Shown here piece by piece: positions 1 through 20,552 of a stretch of DNA of 64,000 bases (position 1 is its first letter; the number at the start of each line of letters is the position of its first letter). The position numbers were made by a program, and so were the translations under genes. Below the pieces are notes generated by a model. The model worked only from the letters and a program-made list of their open reading frames with translations. It searched no databases and was not told the origin of the DNA. The DNA comes from Bugula neritina. Taxonomy: Eukaryota > Bryozoa > Gymnolaemata > Cheilostomatida > Bugulidae. Location of the stretch: positions 2,036,628 to 2,100,627 of the forward strand of contig OZ037771.1 of assembly GCA_964035545.1 (NCBI GenBank). Direction: 5' to 3'.

Positions 1-1332
1 TGGCGCTTAATAATGTTGTGCTGTAGCAAAAAAGGCTTGTTTTTAGACTATTCATCTCAGTTTTGATTTTAAAACATTTGTGTAATTCCATTTACTTCCC
101 AGTAGCTTATTTTATGTTTTATTTCTGCCAAGTGACGATTCAATTAAAAATCGTGTACAATAACCCTGGCAATAACGCTCACATTTTTCTAACCAGCAGA
201 ATATATGAATTATTTGTGATATCAACGGCAACTTTAACTTTAGCGGTTCGTATTGCATGATGCATTATTTCCATGTGCCGGTGCATGCCATGAAATGTAC
301 TATTTCCATGTGCTGGTGCATGTGATCAGATGCACAGATTAAATATGTTGGTCTGTTATGTATGTATTTCATTTCTATCAAAAGTAGTAGTTTAGATAAA
401 AAACTAGTCTCAGTATTGGTTTATAAAAGTATATATAGTAAATATGATGAGGGTCTATGTGCACCAATTGAGGTACAAACCTCAAGTATAGATTGTCTTT
501 AAATCGAGCAGTTTCTTTACCCAAACCACCTTAAAAACATTCTATCTCCTTATTGCCGTGTTCAGACTACAGTTCAAAATGAACTGTCATCGCGAAATCT
601 AGACTGCTGCGTTCAGAAATCAGACAGGTGTGCTGTGAGCGAGGTCAACGCTTATAGCCTCGAAAATTTGTTGACAGTTCATCTTGAACTGTAGTCTGAA
701 CACACATGTAATCTCCTTAGGTAATGAGTTCCAATAAATAGCCATTTGTTAGTCCAATTTTCATTGGTCGCATTCAGAATTTGATGAAAGTGAGAGTACT
801 GACTGATTGAGGTGCAGGCTCATGCTGCCTAACTAAATCTGAATTGAAATTTATGTAAAATTCAGCATACAAAAGGAAAGAAATATGTTGTTTGGATAGA
901 TAAAAGAAAAGCTTGAGTTTTCTAATAACAAAGATGAATGGTGATTGAAATGCATGCAGTTCGCAGTTGTTGGTAGTCATTTTTGAGTTTGAGTTGTTTT
1001 GTGCCTTTGCCCATAATTCTAAGCAGTATTATTAGTGATCTATCATTTCTATGTGTGGGTGGATATTATAGGTGCATTGTTCATTAGCTTCTAACACTAT
1101 AATATGTTTCTTGGTTAGATCGTGAGCATTAAATCTCAGGAATAGGTGAAATAAATTAAGTTATCAAAACTAAGAGCTTTTAAGCTGTTAGCAACAAGTA
1201 AAACAATCTGTTGACTCAACTGCAACTGTAAGAAAATCAACAATCATCGAAGTTTAAGTTCTAAAATACAACACGTAATGGTTCATTGGAATCAGGTGAA
1301 TATAGAGTTTTATCAACCAGTTTTCTTTACAG
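1..1332. other. Non-coding flank or intron of the zinc-finger gene
   Basis: No coding exon can be supported here. The stretch precedes the first recognisable exon of the plus-strand zinc-finger gene, which starts in phase (its first two bases complete a codon), so an earlier exon must exist, either here unrecognised or outside the window. The only structure seen is a small inverted-repeat element at 553-710, listed separately. Confidence 0.5.
553..710. mobile_element. MITE-like inverted-repeat element with 9-bp target duplication
   Basis: Seen: the left arm (558-589, beginning GTGTTCAGACTACAGTTCA) reappears as its reverse complement at 672-703 with one mismatch in the core. The sequence ATCTCCTTA occurs at 544-552 and again at 711-719, directly flanking the 158-bp element, as expected of a target-site duplication. 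There is no coding capacity. A 9-bp duplication fits Mutator-like elements better than hAT elements (8 bp), but the family assignment is inference. Confidence 0.6.
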
Positions 1333-8413
<7,081 letters not shown>

Positions 8414-8868
8414 ACCCTAATGTTTTAAACTGATGTTAAACATCCTTGATTCTGTAAGAAACTACTTTTACCGGTGAAGAAATATTATTGTAATTGTTTT
8501 TACATACGAATGTCTTAGTCTCTCAAGGTAATCTCATTATAGTATGTTAGTCTACATATGGGTTATTATAAGCTTTATATTTTCTTATCTTATTCAAATA
8601 TACATGCAGTGGAAGATATTTTAATTGGAAATAAGTCGACTAAAAGTTATTTGACACATTTCATCAAGCAATGACACAGTCCCTGTCATGATGGATTTTA
8701 ACTGTGCATAAACATAATTGTTCAATAATTACACTTTTGCAAAAAACTAAAAATATATAATCTATGAGCTGGAAATGAAGTTAATCGGCTTTTTACACTT
8801 GGGTCAGGTCAATTGTAAACTGCTTCATCCATTTTATATCTTTATCAAAACATGTCTGTCTGTAAGAA

Positions 8869-8874
8869 AATAAA
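8869..8874 (+). terminator. Candidate poly(A) signal of the zinc-finger gene
   Basis: AATAAA lies about 456 bases after the zinc-finger stop codon, in an AT-rich stretch. It is the first hexamer I noticed downstream, and its use is inferred. Confidence 0.4.
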
Positions 8875-9471
8875 TCACGATAGATAGATATAAATCTTAA
8901 ATATTTACGCACACATATTTATACATCATTTAATTTTTTCAGAGCAAAGCATTTGAAACAAAACAATGGAAATACAACTCTAAATTCAAATCACACGAAG
9001 CTCATAACAATATTAATTTTTTTGAAGAAATTTGCAGCTTTCTCAATTATCAACTTTAAGACTATGAGCAATCTATACCATTACAACTTCTAGCATAATG
9101 CTGTAGTGCTAGAAACTTCACTTGAATATTAATCATTGGCCAAAATTAGATTGTATAAAGTAAAAAATATTTTCAAAGGTTATCATAAATATATCTTTAA
9201 CTTTATATCTCTAACTACCTTTAACTGGTCTATTATATCTATTATTTTACAATTGTCTTAGAGAGAGGCATCTTGTTTTGTCAATTATTAATAGATATGT
9301 GTTTAGTAATTAATAAATGTATATATAATAGAACATGCAGTATAGGCATGTACAAATGAACTATGACACTGTATTTGGTTCACAATAATATAGGTTATGT
9401 AAACATTCCAAGGTGTTACTTGGCTATATAAAATAATTTATAGTAACTAGTGTGAGATCGTTCTAATGAAA

Positions 9472-9630
9472 AGGGTTTTTTAAAGCTGGCTAAGGACTTA
9501 TTCAGATGAGACACAGAAGCAATTGCGGCTGGTTGCTCTTCCTAACATCACCAATGGCCTTTGCTGGGGATCGAACTTCTGGTTCTTTAAGCCAGCCAGT
9601 GCTCTGACTATTTGTTGGCTACATCATGCT
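9472..9630 (-). mobile_element. tRNA-derived SINE, diverged copy
   Basis: Matches in inverted orientation the family seen best at 18185-18343. Shared blocks are GCTAAGGACTTATT, CCTAACATCACCAATGGCCT and a decayed box-B region (GGGGATCGAACTTC). The copy starts with the family's 3' tail, here GGGTTTTTTAAAGC. Confidence 0.75.
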
Positions 9631-12600
9631 GAAAAAATATTGTTGTTAGCAAAAACATTCTATTATGTTGGCATCTATCTTGATACATTACCTTTTGAAC
9701 AACCTCTTATGATAAATTTGATTAGAGAAAGGTGACATGCCAAAATTCTTCATCATGACGTCATAGAGTCACCGCTCAAGGCAACCATATGGCACAGGGT
9801 TGTTTTTCAGAAAGGTAGCAAAAGATCCATCAATTTTTTTCTCCTTAGAATGTCTGGGATGTCAAAGCTTCCGAAACTTTGGCACAGAAGCCCACCAAAA
9901 ACAATGAGTAACAAAGTTCAAAAGTTCTCAACATTTTTATGATTGAAGATTCTATAGTTAAAAACGTGTCATTGAATTTGGCTTTCATTCAACTGATCAC
10001 CTATTTACACTGCTATTAATAGCTAACATGGATGTTTACTAAGATTGATAACAGTTGCTTTAGACTATTAAATCTTTTGCCAATAATGAAAAAAATGACT
10101 GTTGAATGCGAGTGAATTTACATGATTAACATAAGTTTTAACCAGATTTTAAAGTTTAAGCGTTTTTTTAGTAACTGATAATTTTTGCCGGAAAACTTGC
10201 AAATAATGCACTATCTTGGAAACATTCGGCATCTGTTCTCCCTTTACCTTTACTTCCATATCCTTTCTATTCAATTATCTTTTAAAGCAGAGAGACTCAC
10301 ATGCAATTTACATGTAAATTGAAAGTAATAAAAGAATCTAGTCTTAGTTTTTAAACTGTAAATCCCTAACAATCATTCCTTTACTCAAATTATTAACCTT
10401 ATCATTTGTGTATCTGCAATTTTGTTTTTAAACTTTTGATGGGTGTTGAAAAACTAAACTGGCAACAACGGAGTATTGGTTAAAACCAAACCTATAATCA
10501 GCCCACTAAATCAATCAAAGCATTCTTAGAAATAAATTAGGTTATCACTGCTGTAGTTATAGCTTCTATTTTGTTTCTTGACCTGCTATAGATGCATGAT
10601 TATCATATAGATTGACGTTCACCTTTGAGTGGTTTATAAATTAGTTTCTTCATTCTTGCAAAGTCTGTTTCGAATCTATTAGTCTAATCACTTCATATTA
10701 TTTTAATGCAAGTTATAAAAAGAAAAAGTTACAGTTCAGTTGTCAATTTAATGCAGAATTTTGTGATATATATAACTTTATTTTCAAGTAAGCTCTTTTG
10801 TTGATCCATGCATTCATTTCATTTAACATCAGGAAATTTATACAGCCAATAGCTTGAATTCCTAGCAATGATCAACCTGTTTTATTGCAAAAAGCCATCG
10901 CTAAATATATTGTCGGAGCATTATTTAAGATAATACATACGTACGATATATGGGGAGCTGTATGCATTAGAACAGCTGTATATAAGAGTTGTCACTGTTT
11001 TCTGGGGCAGACAATTTGTAGTCAAATAGTTATGCAAAAGCTAATAAAGAAGACCTTTAATAAGGTGATTTACAATTACTGCAGTAAGCTTTGTCCAAAG
11101 TCAGATGCTTTGAAAATAAGAAGCTGGGAGGCAAATGTTGAATTTTCCTTTAACCAGTTACGACTTGTCTGATACAAACTGCTCTCATGTGTAAATTTTG
11201 TTCTATGAGGCGAAATATTATTTCGAAATTAATTACTTAAAGCTGTTACATTTCCTGTATTATTTTAGAGACTTAGTAAGCTACAGACAGTCTTAGACAT
11301 ATAGCGGTCTAGAGTTACACTAACTAGAGTCAAATACGCTCACCAACCAACTCACAAAACCTTCATCTCTGTTGTATTAAAGCAACTAAAATTTTTAAGA
11401 CCTCAAATCTTTTGAAGGCAAACGATTTCCAAGCATAATTATTTCTCTTTCCTATATCCAATATGATAAGAGAAGGCAACTTCCGTATCACTAATAAATG
11501 GCGCTGCAGGAGTTGATAGTTGATATACTAAATATATAATATCCATACTTTTTTTATAGATATGCAACCCATGGTACCAATATTTTTCTAAGGTTGTCGC
11601 AATTCCTTGAAGCAATTATTTTGCTATTATCTCTGCGATTTTCAATAACATTGATCATATCACAATAATATATAGACTATCACATCCAATTAATATTCCA
11701 TTCCAAAAAATAGTACAGCCAGTTGTTATAGCAATGTTGATCCTTGGGCGTGATGACACCATAGACTATTATTTTTTGTAATCATTCAGTGATTCATCGA
11801 ATATAAATTTTGAGCTATACAAAACTTGTCCATCGAGCTTTGATATAACATGTTGAATATTCAAAAGTTGATAATATTTTCAAGAAAACATCAATTATTG
11901 CTATTTTCTGAAAATAACTTGCTTTGTTTAAGCAAGTGTATTGATAGCAAAAGGTGACACTAAGTTATACATTGTTCAAAATGCAGCTTTTTGATTTTAA
12001 AATGTTGTTTTAAAAATTCTTTCAACTTGATAGGATATATAAGTATGAGAATAAATTAATTTTTAAAGAAAAATTATAGTGATTAAAAATGAAATCTTTG
12101 CATTTATATTGAACATTTTATAGTTATTTGAAGTTGTTATCTTTAGTTACCTCAAAGTATAATATTATATTCATCACAATACATTTTGAATCAGATAAGA
12201 GAGAAGACAACTACACAACTACTCACAATTTGAAAAAAAATTAAATTGATAATGAGACAGTAGAGGCTTATGTTCTATAAGCAACATTGAAATAAAATTT
12301 TGGTATGAAACCGCAGCAAAAATATTATCTTAGAGTTGTGTTTGTAGTACATATCCTTTGCTTCTAGCAAATTGTTACTACTAGTGTTGTAGTGTAACAT
12401 AAAACTATCGGTAATATGTCATTATGACAGTGTACCACTCCAATTCCAAGTAATTTAATTATTATTAACTTTTATGGAAAATTTGTGTAATTATTTTTTT
12501 AAAAGTAAAGGTTGAGGTAAAAGTGACAGTGAAAGTAAAAATGATATTGTTTATTGCATGCAAAGCTTTATCTGTTTACATTCCTTATCCATTCTTATCA

Positions 12601-12906
12601 TATAGGCTAGTATGATTAAGCTAGGTGTAATGTTTTTGAAAAGTGAAGAAGATTGGTTGAATATCTGAGTCAATGAATTTGATTGGTTAATTCTAGAACT
12701 ATTTTTACTCATGTATCGAACATTGGTTAGCCAATCGGATTTGGCTATACCGAAGTTGCATGTGTAAGCTTTTAAACATGCATGCATCATGCCTACCTGT
12801 AAGCAAAGACCATTGGTGAATTAAAAATATCCTTTTACTGAGCTGGAAAACCCACTTTAAAAGGTTAACATCAGTGCACTAAACTATAAGTAATGATGAT
12901 TCTGTA

Positions 12907-13083
12907 GGTTTTTTTTAAGCAGGATAAACCTGTTTTTATTTACTCGTAGGAACCTATAAGAGGTTTTTAAATAGGTACAAAATAATTATGATTCGATGCT
13001 TTTCGGGCATTCTGAGGGGTCTGCCAGGATTTGAACTTACAACCTAGTGGTTAGGTCAGCGCTGTTTTCTTTTTGAGCAGCTA
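12907..13083 (-). mobile_element. Decayed SINE copy of the same family
   Basis: The block order matches the better-preserved copies: a tail like TTTTTTTAAGCAGG, then ATGATTCGATGCTTTTC, then a box-B-like CAGGATTTGAACTTACAACC. Divergence is high, so the boundaries are approximate. Confidence 0.5.
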
Positions 13084-13535
13084 AAACATATTCAATAAAT
13101 AAAACAATCAATAAGAAATTGATAAAATAATTGTTTTACATTAATAAGATGTGAAGCTGAGCAACATAATTTCTTTCCAAAATGAAGCACTCTTACAGTC
13201 ATGAAAAAAAATTCCTTATGAATTTAAAGCTGTGATCTTTTTTTATTAATCTACTACTTGGAAACTTGCCTGTTTTAACATATAATTTAAACTATAACAG
13301 AAAAAATAAAATTTAAGCTTGCAAAGGTTATAAGCAGCTAAATTAATTCATTCAGTGTTACCTATACCTAAACACAACTATATAAACGGGTTTGACTATT
13401 AAAGATATAATTGCAGTAACTATAGATCAGACACAACTTTAATTACATTACGTATTAACAGAGCTCTGTTCTCTAAATATTACATGCGAGTGGAACCAAT
13501 AAATTTAAGCATTACTACGTGATATATATATATAT

Positions 13536-13690
13536 GGCTAGTTTACTGCTTCATAAACACAGGGTCATTGGTTTGAATCTTAGTTCAGGCCATTGGTTAT
13601 AATAATAGGAAAGGTATTCAGTTGTAATTGTTCCTGTGCCAACAATAGGAAACAAGTCTTCAACTTGATTTATTAAAACCCAATTTCTTT
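13536..13690 (+). mobile_element. Decayed SINE copy of the same family
   Basis: Plus-strand copy with GGTCATTGGTTTGAATCTTA (box-B region), GGCCATTGGT and AGTTGTAATTGTTCCTGTGC, in the same order as the intact copies. Only partly preserved. Confidence 0.55.
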
Positions 13691-16600
13691 CAGGGATTCT
13701 TATGGGGTGGCAACTATTAACCAAAATGAGTTAATATAACACTGAGACAAACAGAGCAAAGTAACAATGGCAGCCATTCGTTAACAGTCAAAACTCTCTT
13801 ACTACTTAGCACCAAAAGAAGACAGGAAAAATAAGGTTTTTTTCAGGTAAATGCAATGATGCATAGACTAACATGGAAATCCCAAGTATAGTCACTAACA
13901 TTTGTGCAAGGTAACATCTTATAATTAAATAATAATATTTATGCTAGCATGTCATGTTAAACTACACAGTTGCTAGTGCGGTGTCAAACTATGTAAACTA
14001 TGCGCTTTGAAATTAAATATTTTTCAAGTTGAAATTTTCAATAGAGTTTTTCCTTTTGCAGGAACTAATCTTAGAGAAGCAACTTTAGATTCGTGAGCTA
14101 GTTGACAGAATACCATATGTTTAGGTTTCATAATAAGTCACTTACTAATATAACAGGGTTTGCAATAGAAGACAATTTGCAAGTCATTATGTAGCCGTAA
14201 CAGCAGCAGCTGAGGCAGCAATGGCATGTTCCACATCAGGAAATTGAAGCTCATCTCCTCCAGTTTTTCCAGAGGTAGCTATCATCAACTTCCTCAGTTA
14301 AAGCCTTCCTATTGCATGATCAGGAAAATATAGTTTAAGGTTTTAGGAGAACTAAATTTCCTAGTGGTGTTGGTGGAAAGAATCTAGCAATTGTACAATT
14401 AAGCACAGCAAAAATTGAAAAATATTTTTACCAATTCTCTAGCTATTAGATTTTATTAAGATATCTGGCTATATAGTAGCGTTTTTAAAATAAATAGAAT
14501 GTTGAAAACAAAGCTGGACTTTGAAATAGCTTTCAATTTTCAAAGATACTTCCTTTGTATTAAACAAGCAAGTAACTATTTCAATTAGTATAGCATTAGA
14601 TAATTGAACATCTAAAACTATACAAACACTTTAAAAATAATTTCTTAGATGTATTTGAACATTTATCTTTTACATGAAATATTGAACTATATAGTAGTTG
14701 TCATGTATTAATTAATGTGATTATAATTGCTATGTTACCCAACATTAGTTCAACTTTTAACATCAACAGTCATTTTGTGGCTCATATTTTAACCAAGTGA
14801 CTTGAAAAGTGCCCAATCAGCTAAAGTTGTAAAAACCAATAAACAGAAAAAAACTCAAAAAAATAAAATAAATTCAAATTGTTGACTTTCAGAATCTTCA
14901 GGTAGAATTTCCCATCGCAGCCATGTTCTCTCTATTATCTAAAAATAGCACTTAGGCCTTCATTATTATCATCCTGTGATCTAGGTCTATTATGTATGTG
15001 AGAGAAGTAATTAACAGTTCCACATTTCTGCTAACTGCTAAGCTGCATATATTGCTATTTTTATGCTTTTATGCAAAAATTCCCACTATTGAGTGTGAAA
15101 TGAAAAAGACCAAGAAAAGGAAAACTTTAAATACCATATTGATCAAATCAAATTTTAAGATAGCTTCGTATTTAAAAAATTGAGGAAGTTTTCACTTTTT
15201 AGCAAGGCTATTACAGAGAGTTTGAATCTGCGTTAATTTCTTTATAAACCTAGCAGGCTAATTTATTTAGAAAAAACAATAAGTGTATTAAAAACTAGGA
15301 TATGTCATTGCTTATGCTATAAATCTATACGATTTATACATTTATACAAAAGAAATCTGTACTGAAAACCAATGCTATATTTATTTAATCAGCACTAATT
15401 AAAATTAAATATGTAGCTATAGAATATCTATACTAAAACTTGAGACCTGAAAATAAATTAAAATAGATACATCATAAAATCTAGTGTGGGGCTAATCAGG
15501 CCATTGTAAAAACCAACAATCCTATCGCAAGTTAAACAAATGCTGGTGTATTTCCAGGAATTGGAGATAAGTGGTGTTAAAGATCAACAAACTGAAACTT
15601 CGCTAAGAGCTTCCAAGTAAAAGAAAAAAAACTACCATCAATAAAGTGGGTATAGAGTTGGAAATTGGTTAGACTGTTTTATTTCCATTTCGGTATCAGG
15701 TTTATACACTGTTATATATGTTTACTAGCTTTTATGCTCTATGAGAATATAATATGTTTAAAACATAAAAACCTACATATTATGATACTGTAACATTATG
15801 CTAAAAATAATTCTATTTTTTCAACTGTTCATAGTGAAAAATTTATAAAATTATTTGTTTAATTCTTGCAGTTTGTTTGTCTTTCATCACATATCTGTTG
15901 ATTTTTTAAATAAATTTGTTTTACAATTTGTCTAAACCATTTAAAATCATCAATTCATTTTTATTACCAAAATACCTCATTTGATCGCAAGTTTTCATTG
16001 TTCAATACTGCAAAACCTTTTCCTCTGCTTATTTCATATAATGCACTATTGAAGCCAAAAATTGAATTTAATGTCTAATCCATTTTGCTGCCTGCAACAA
16101 TAGTAATTTCTATTGTGCTAGAAACTATATTAACATTTGCCAAATAATTGAATAAATAATATAATCCAAATACTGTATGAATATTTATTCAAATGAGAAC
16201 TAATTGTGAGGAGAATAATTTTTGCTAATGTTATTAAGTTTTGATTAAGTTGTGGTTGCATTTGCATGAACATAATGCGAAGCAATGGGAGCGCGGTGAT
16301 ATACTCCCCACTTCTCATTAGCCATGTATAAGAATTCTACTAATAAAATAATCTTATTAATTTTACCGCAGGGTCAATAAACAAATATTTAAAACTTTTC
16401 TATGCCTCTCCGGTTGTCAACAATTGTATTACTATTTCCAACCATGTATAGCAACATAATTCAATAAGTAATTACAGTGTTTCATATCAATAAATATTTC
16501 ACAAGATATTAATTTTTTAGCTTTATGAGAAGACAAGCTTTTAAAAAGTACTGCTATGTTAATTATACTATTAGACATTATTTTCAACACATTCTGTTAT

Positions 16601-17211
16601 TTAACTTTACAGAACACTGATGACTGTATCACTGGTTTATAGCCTGCAACATGAAACATTATTTCCTACACTCACCACTTTCCATTAGCTCTTCATTGAC
16701 CAGTCCAGTTACTCCAGTTTAGTATTGGAGAAAATAAATGGCGGTATGACTCAATTCTATAGCACTTGCTACACTCTGTCATATACAGAGTACTTGCTGT
16801 GCTATGCCATTCTATATTAACATTTTAGAAATGCTTTACTGTCTCCTTATCTAAACAAACATGTACATTAGAAAATGTTCATTGTTTAATCACCAACACA
16901 CAAACTTAGATAATACCTGCTAACAGCAAATCAAAGCTCTGCATTTCAAATCAGTTTCACTTTATATTTGTGAATGAAATTATTGGCTGCTCTTCACAAA
17001 TTGTAGAAAATTATAATTCCAGAAGGTGTTATGGACAAACAATTAACGAATTATAAGCATAGTTTTGCTATGCGCAGTCATCAATACATGACATAATGGC
17101 AATTAAGTCTGCCTATTGGATATTTCAATTTGTAATTTGCAAAAATGGTATTGATAGCTTCTTCTGGGTTCTATTGGAAGATTTTAAAACCTGGTTCCTC
17201 TTTGTCAAGTA

Positions 17212-17219
17212 TATATAAA
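17212..17219 (+). promoter_or_regulatory. TATA box of the small secreted-protein gene
   Basis: TATATAAA followed by G stands 93 bases upstream of the ATG at 17312. With usual spacing, transcription would start near 17245, giving a 5' UTR of about 65 bases. No intron or upstream ATG lies between. Such a clear TATA box suggests regulated, tissue-specific expression (inference). Confidence 0.65.
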
Positions 17220-17311
17220 GCTAAAACATGAAATTTATCACAACAAAACCTTCTAACCACATCCTACGTAGTCTTATTAATTTGACATAATTAGTTGAAT
17301 ACTGCAACATT

Positions 17312-19135
17312 ATGGACAATATTAAAGCTATTTTAGCTCTTCTTTTAGTAACAGGTTGGTACTCTTATTTTACTTTATTTTAAATATATGGCATAAACTA
17401 ATATGTTGTCAAATATCATCTTTTGAAAATTAAATATTACATAATGTATTTCAATGTACGTACTACATTGATCCAAATGTAACGCTAATATTATATTCAA
17501 ATATATAACTTACTGCATTACTTTTTCTGTGCTCTGTAATTAATTTTAGCTGCTTCTGTTTTGCCATTTTTAGTGACAGCAGGAAATCCATTGCCTTCAA
17601 TTGAAGACACAGACCTCAATGGGCCGTGGGCGTCTATCTCATGGTTCTATCTGGATGAATTTTTAGTAAGTCAAAAATATGAATCTTTCAAATAAAATAT
17701 ACAGCAACATTATATAATACTTATATATTGCAACCAAGATAAGATGCCTTAGTCTAAAATAAATTAAAATACATAATGATATAAAACAGTCTTAATTAGT
17801 TGCAAAAATCTGTTTTCTAGGTATTGGTTCCGCTGTTGATATAGCGTACGGCAAGAATAATAAGCTGACATTTTATAAACTGATTTTAAAACTGTTTTCT
17901 TAATTTACAGACAAGTCTTGGTGATTTTGCCCAAGTAGAGACTTCTGCAGAGTGTATTGCCACATGTGAAGGAAACATAGACCTTGAACAGGTAAAACTA
18001 AAATAAAATATTTTATCTGAACAAGTAGATTATCCCCTTGATATTTTGCTTAAGGCAAATCAAATTATATTTCAGTTAAACATTCCTATATGCTAAAAGT
18101 CATCAGTATAAACTTCAACACAAATTCACACGAACTCACTCACAAGTTTATAGTCACTATCCCTGTGAGAAACCCCTGATAGAAAGGGTTTTTCTTAAAG
18201 CGGGCTAAGGACTTATTTAAATGAGGCACAGGAGCAATTATGACTGGATGCTTTTCCTAACATCACCAATGGCCTTTGTCAGGGCTCGAACCCATGACCT
18301 CGTGTTTACTAGGCAAACGCTCTAACCCCTATACCACGGCTGCATTCACACAAGTCACGTTTAAATATTATTCTAGTATGAGATTTAACCACAGGATGTA
18401 CAGTGATTTATATCATGATGAAAAGAAATATTTTCTGTTGCAGATGCACCAAGACATGTTTGACGCATACAACAAGTTCCTGAATTACCCAACGCTAAAT
18501 AACCAAAATTATGTTGACGCTAGAGATGCATTGCTGAAAGTTTTAGGTGGTCTTTCCAGCCATAATCATACAGATAATACTTACACTACAGGTAAATTAA
18601 TAAGAAATATCTTTTACATTACATGTAAGTTAATAAGAGATAATACTTACACTAAATGCAGTATTTTAAGGTAACAATTGTGACAACACCATTAATAATG
18701 ACAGTTATATCATAAATAATTATTACAAGCATAATAGTAGTAACAAAAAACAACCTAAATCTTATTGTCATCAGTTTTGTCAATAGAATATATTTTATAT
18801 CTTTCAATGCATTAATTTTAAAAGCATGGTAGAAAATTTTATCAACTTATGCTGTATATGTTGTATACCATTTTATTTCAATATTCTTTAAATAAAAAAG
18901 GATATAATAAGAAATTGTACTGCCAAAGGTTATGGATATTTTTGATAATAATATTTAATGAAAATACTTATACAGAAGGTACAGTGTCTTGTATATCTAG
19001 TATTTTATAACTTATTGCACCTCTCTGAGTTTATTTCTGCCATATAGACTCATTATTGATATGATTACAGGCTGGCTGTGTGGTGCAAAGACTCTGCATT
19101 CTATTCTCTACTGTCTGGGATATGGACAGGACTAA
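17312..19135 (+). CDS. Small secreted protein of unknown family, 142 residues
   Basis: Complete five-exon gene: 17312-17354, 17574-17665, 17911-17991, 18444-18591 and 19071-19135 (TAA at 19133-19135). All introns are GT/AG and phases match. The N-terminus MDNIKAILALLLVTVTAG is a typical signal peptide with likely cleavage before NPLP. The mature chain of about 124 residues has four cysteines (ECIATC in the middle, WLCG and YCLGYGQD at the end), so two disulfides are possible. There is one N-glycosylation sequon (NHT) and no other recognisable domain. The acidic N-terminal half includes WFYLDEFL, and the middle looks helical (MHQDMFDAYNKF, YVDARDALLKVLGG). I do not recognise the family. The gene has a TATA box and an AATAAA, and a SINE sits in its third intron. 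Confidence 0.85.
18185..18343 (-). mobile_element. tRNA-derived SINE, well-preserved copy
   Basis: Read on the minus strand it starts GCAGCCGTGGTATAGGGGTT (box-A-like head). A box-B-like GGGTTCGAGCCC follows, then the family body (GGCCATTGGTGATGTTAGGA) and a tail ending in AAGAAAAACCC. It is inserted against the direction of the small secreted-protein gene, in its intron 3. The head is tRNA-like but not a foldable functional tRNA gene. Confidence 0.85.
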
Positions 19136-19423
19136 AACTGGGTACAGAAGTAGTATATCAAAGTAACTAATGATGGAGTTATAACGATATATTCTTCTCT
19201 ACTTGACAATGGCCTCATATATTTCTCTTCCATTTGAACTAGATAACAATGATCATTTCCTACCATCCCGGTGTCATATTTAATTAAACTGAAATTTTTA
19301 TTTAAAGTTCTAGTAAATTTTTATAATTTTACTGAATCTTAATTGCTTAGTGAGTTATAGAATAAAACTCTCATATACTACTTTTAAACTTTCCAACTCT
19401 TTCTGCTGTAGTTTTAGATTCTA

Positions 19424-19429
19424 AATAAA
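19424..19429 (+). terminator. Candidate poly(A) signal, small secreted-protein gene
   Basis: AATAAA stands about 290 bases after the stop codon, in AT-rich sequence. Confidence 0.45.
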
Positions 19430-20552
19430 GAAGATAATCTTAACTGATATAAAATCTTATTTAATATGCAAACCATCATTTCGCATTAGGTATATTGTTA
19501 AAAGGTAACTCTCAACTCTCAAATAGCCTATATACAGCATTCACAAATTGATATCAAAACAAGAATTCAACGAAAATAGTCCTATAGCACTCTCAGTCTG
19601 ACTAAATCTTGCATCTATCCAAACAAAACAAAGTGTTTTATTTTACTAAACTTACACAAAACACATTATGCTTCTTAATATAGCAGTTTAAAGATTCTAT
19701 TTTTGTTATTTTGTTATTCTGTTATGTAAGTTTTCTTAAAAGAAAAGATAATTCTAGACAATCATATAGCTTAACGTAATTGAGATCCCAAATGTTCTTA
19801 TATATATGAACAGGTAGCCTTGTGAAAGCTGTAACTGCAATCAATGATTAAAATTATAAAAATTTTGACAGAAATAATACACACATTGAGCAAAAGGAAA
19901 TATTGCAAACTTTGGTTATACATCAAGCAAAAATAAATAGAATAAAGAGTTTCGGCTACATGTATATATCATAGCAGATATTAATATTGCAGCAGATTAT
20001 ATTAAAACTGCATTCTTTAGGATAGATCAAAAGAATATATACTAATTCATTGCTAAACCACTAAATCCTTATTTTAAAAACATTCTACCACCTTTGAATT
20101 GGTTGTAAATCTGAATACATACTTCTATGTATATCAAGTGTGTAGTTCTTTCTATACAAAACTGTTTATTATTTCTATTCAAAGTTAAAATAAAATTATG
20201 GACACTAATTTTAAAAAAATATGCAAAGTGTACCAAAAAATCTACTATCTATAAATCACAAAGTAAAAAATAAGTAAAAAAGTTAAAAGCTTATGATCAA
20301 GTGAGTAAGTAGGAATGTATAAATTAATACAGTAGATGTTTAATATAAAAGCAAGCTGAAGCCCATAAATTGTTGGTTAGAATGATAAATACGCATCTCT
20401 AACGTAGCCTGTAAGTGTGCTTGGCTCCATATATCTACAAAATACAGCAATAGACACATAAATTGACAGCAACAAAAACAACAAAAATATACAAAAGCAG
20501 TAATATACAACACTATATATACTCAACACTAGTAATGTAAAACAAAAGTAAT
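19430..20552. other. Intergenic region between convergent genes
   Basis: No exon is supported. The plus-strand secreted-protein gene and the minus-strand mucin-like gene converge here. A reverse-strand AATAAA (TTTATT at 20165-20170) could end the mucin-like transcript, about 770 bases past its stop. Confidence 0.5.

Larger units (their letters stand above)
8880..17211. other. Gene-poor intergenic region
   Basis: No exon with credible splice sites, codon pattern or known motif could be supported on either strand. A 95-codon open stretch at 10885-11172 begins at TTG and resembles nothing recognisable. The content seen is AT-rich DNA plus three decayed SINE copies (9472-9630, 12907-13083, 13536-13690), listed separately. 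Confidence 0.6.

Noticed and set aside
10885-11172. 95-codon plus-strand open frame
   Set aside because: Starts at TTG, has no recognisable domain, signal peptide or splice context, and lies in AT-rich gene-poor DNA.
14180-14275. Ala-rich plus-strand exon between an AG and a GTAGCT
   Set aside because: All three frames contain stops.
18276-18674. 132-codon plus-strand open frame
   Set aside because: It starts inside the SINE and intron 3 of the small secreted-protein gene; only 18444-18591 is a genuine exon, in that frame.
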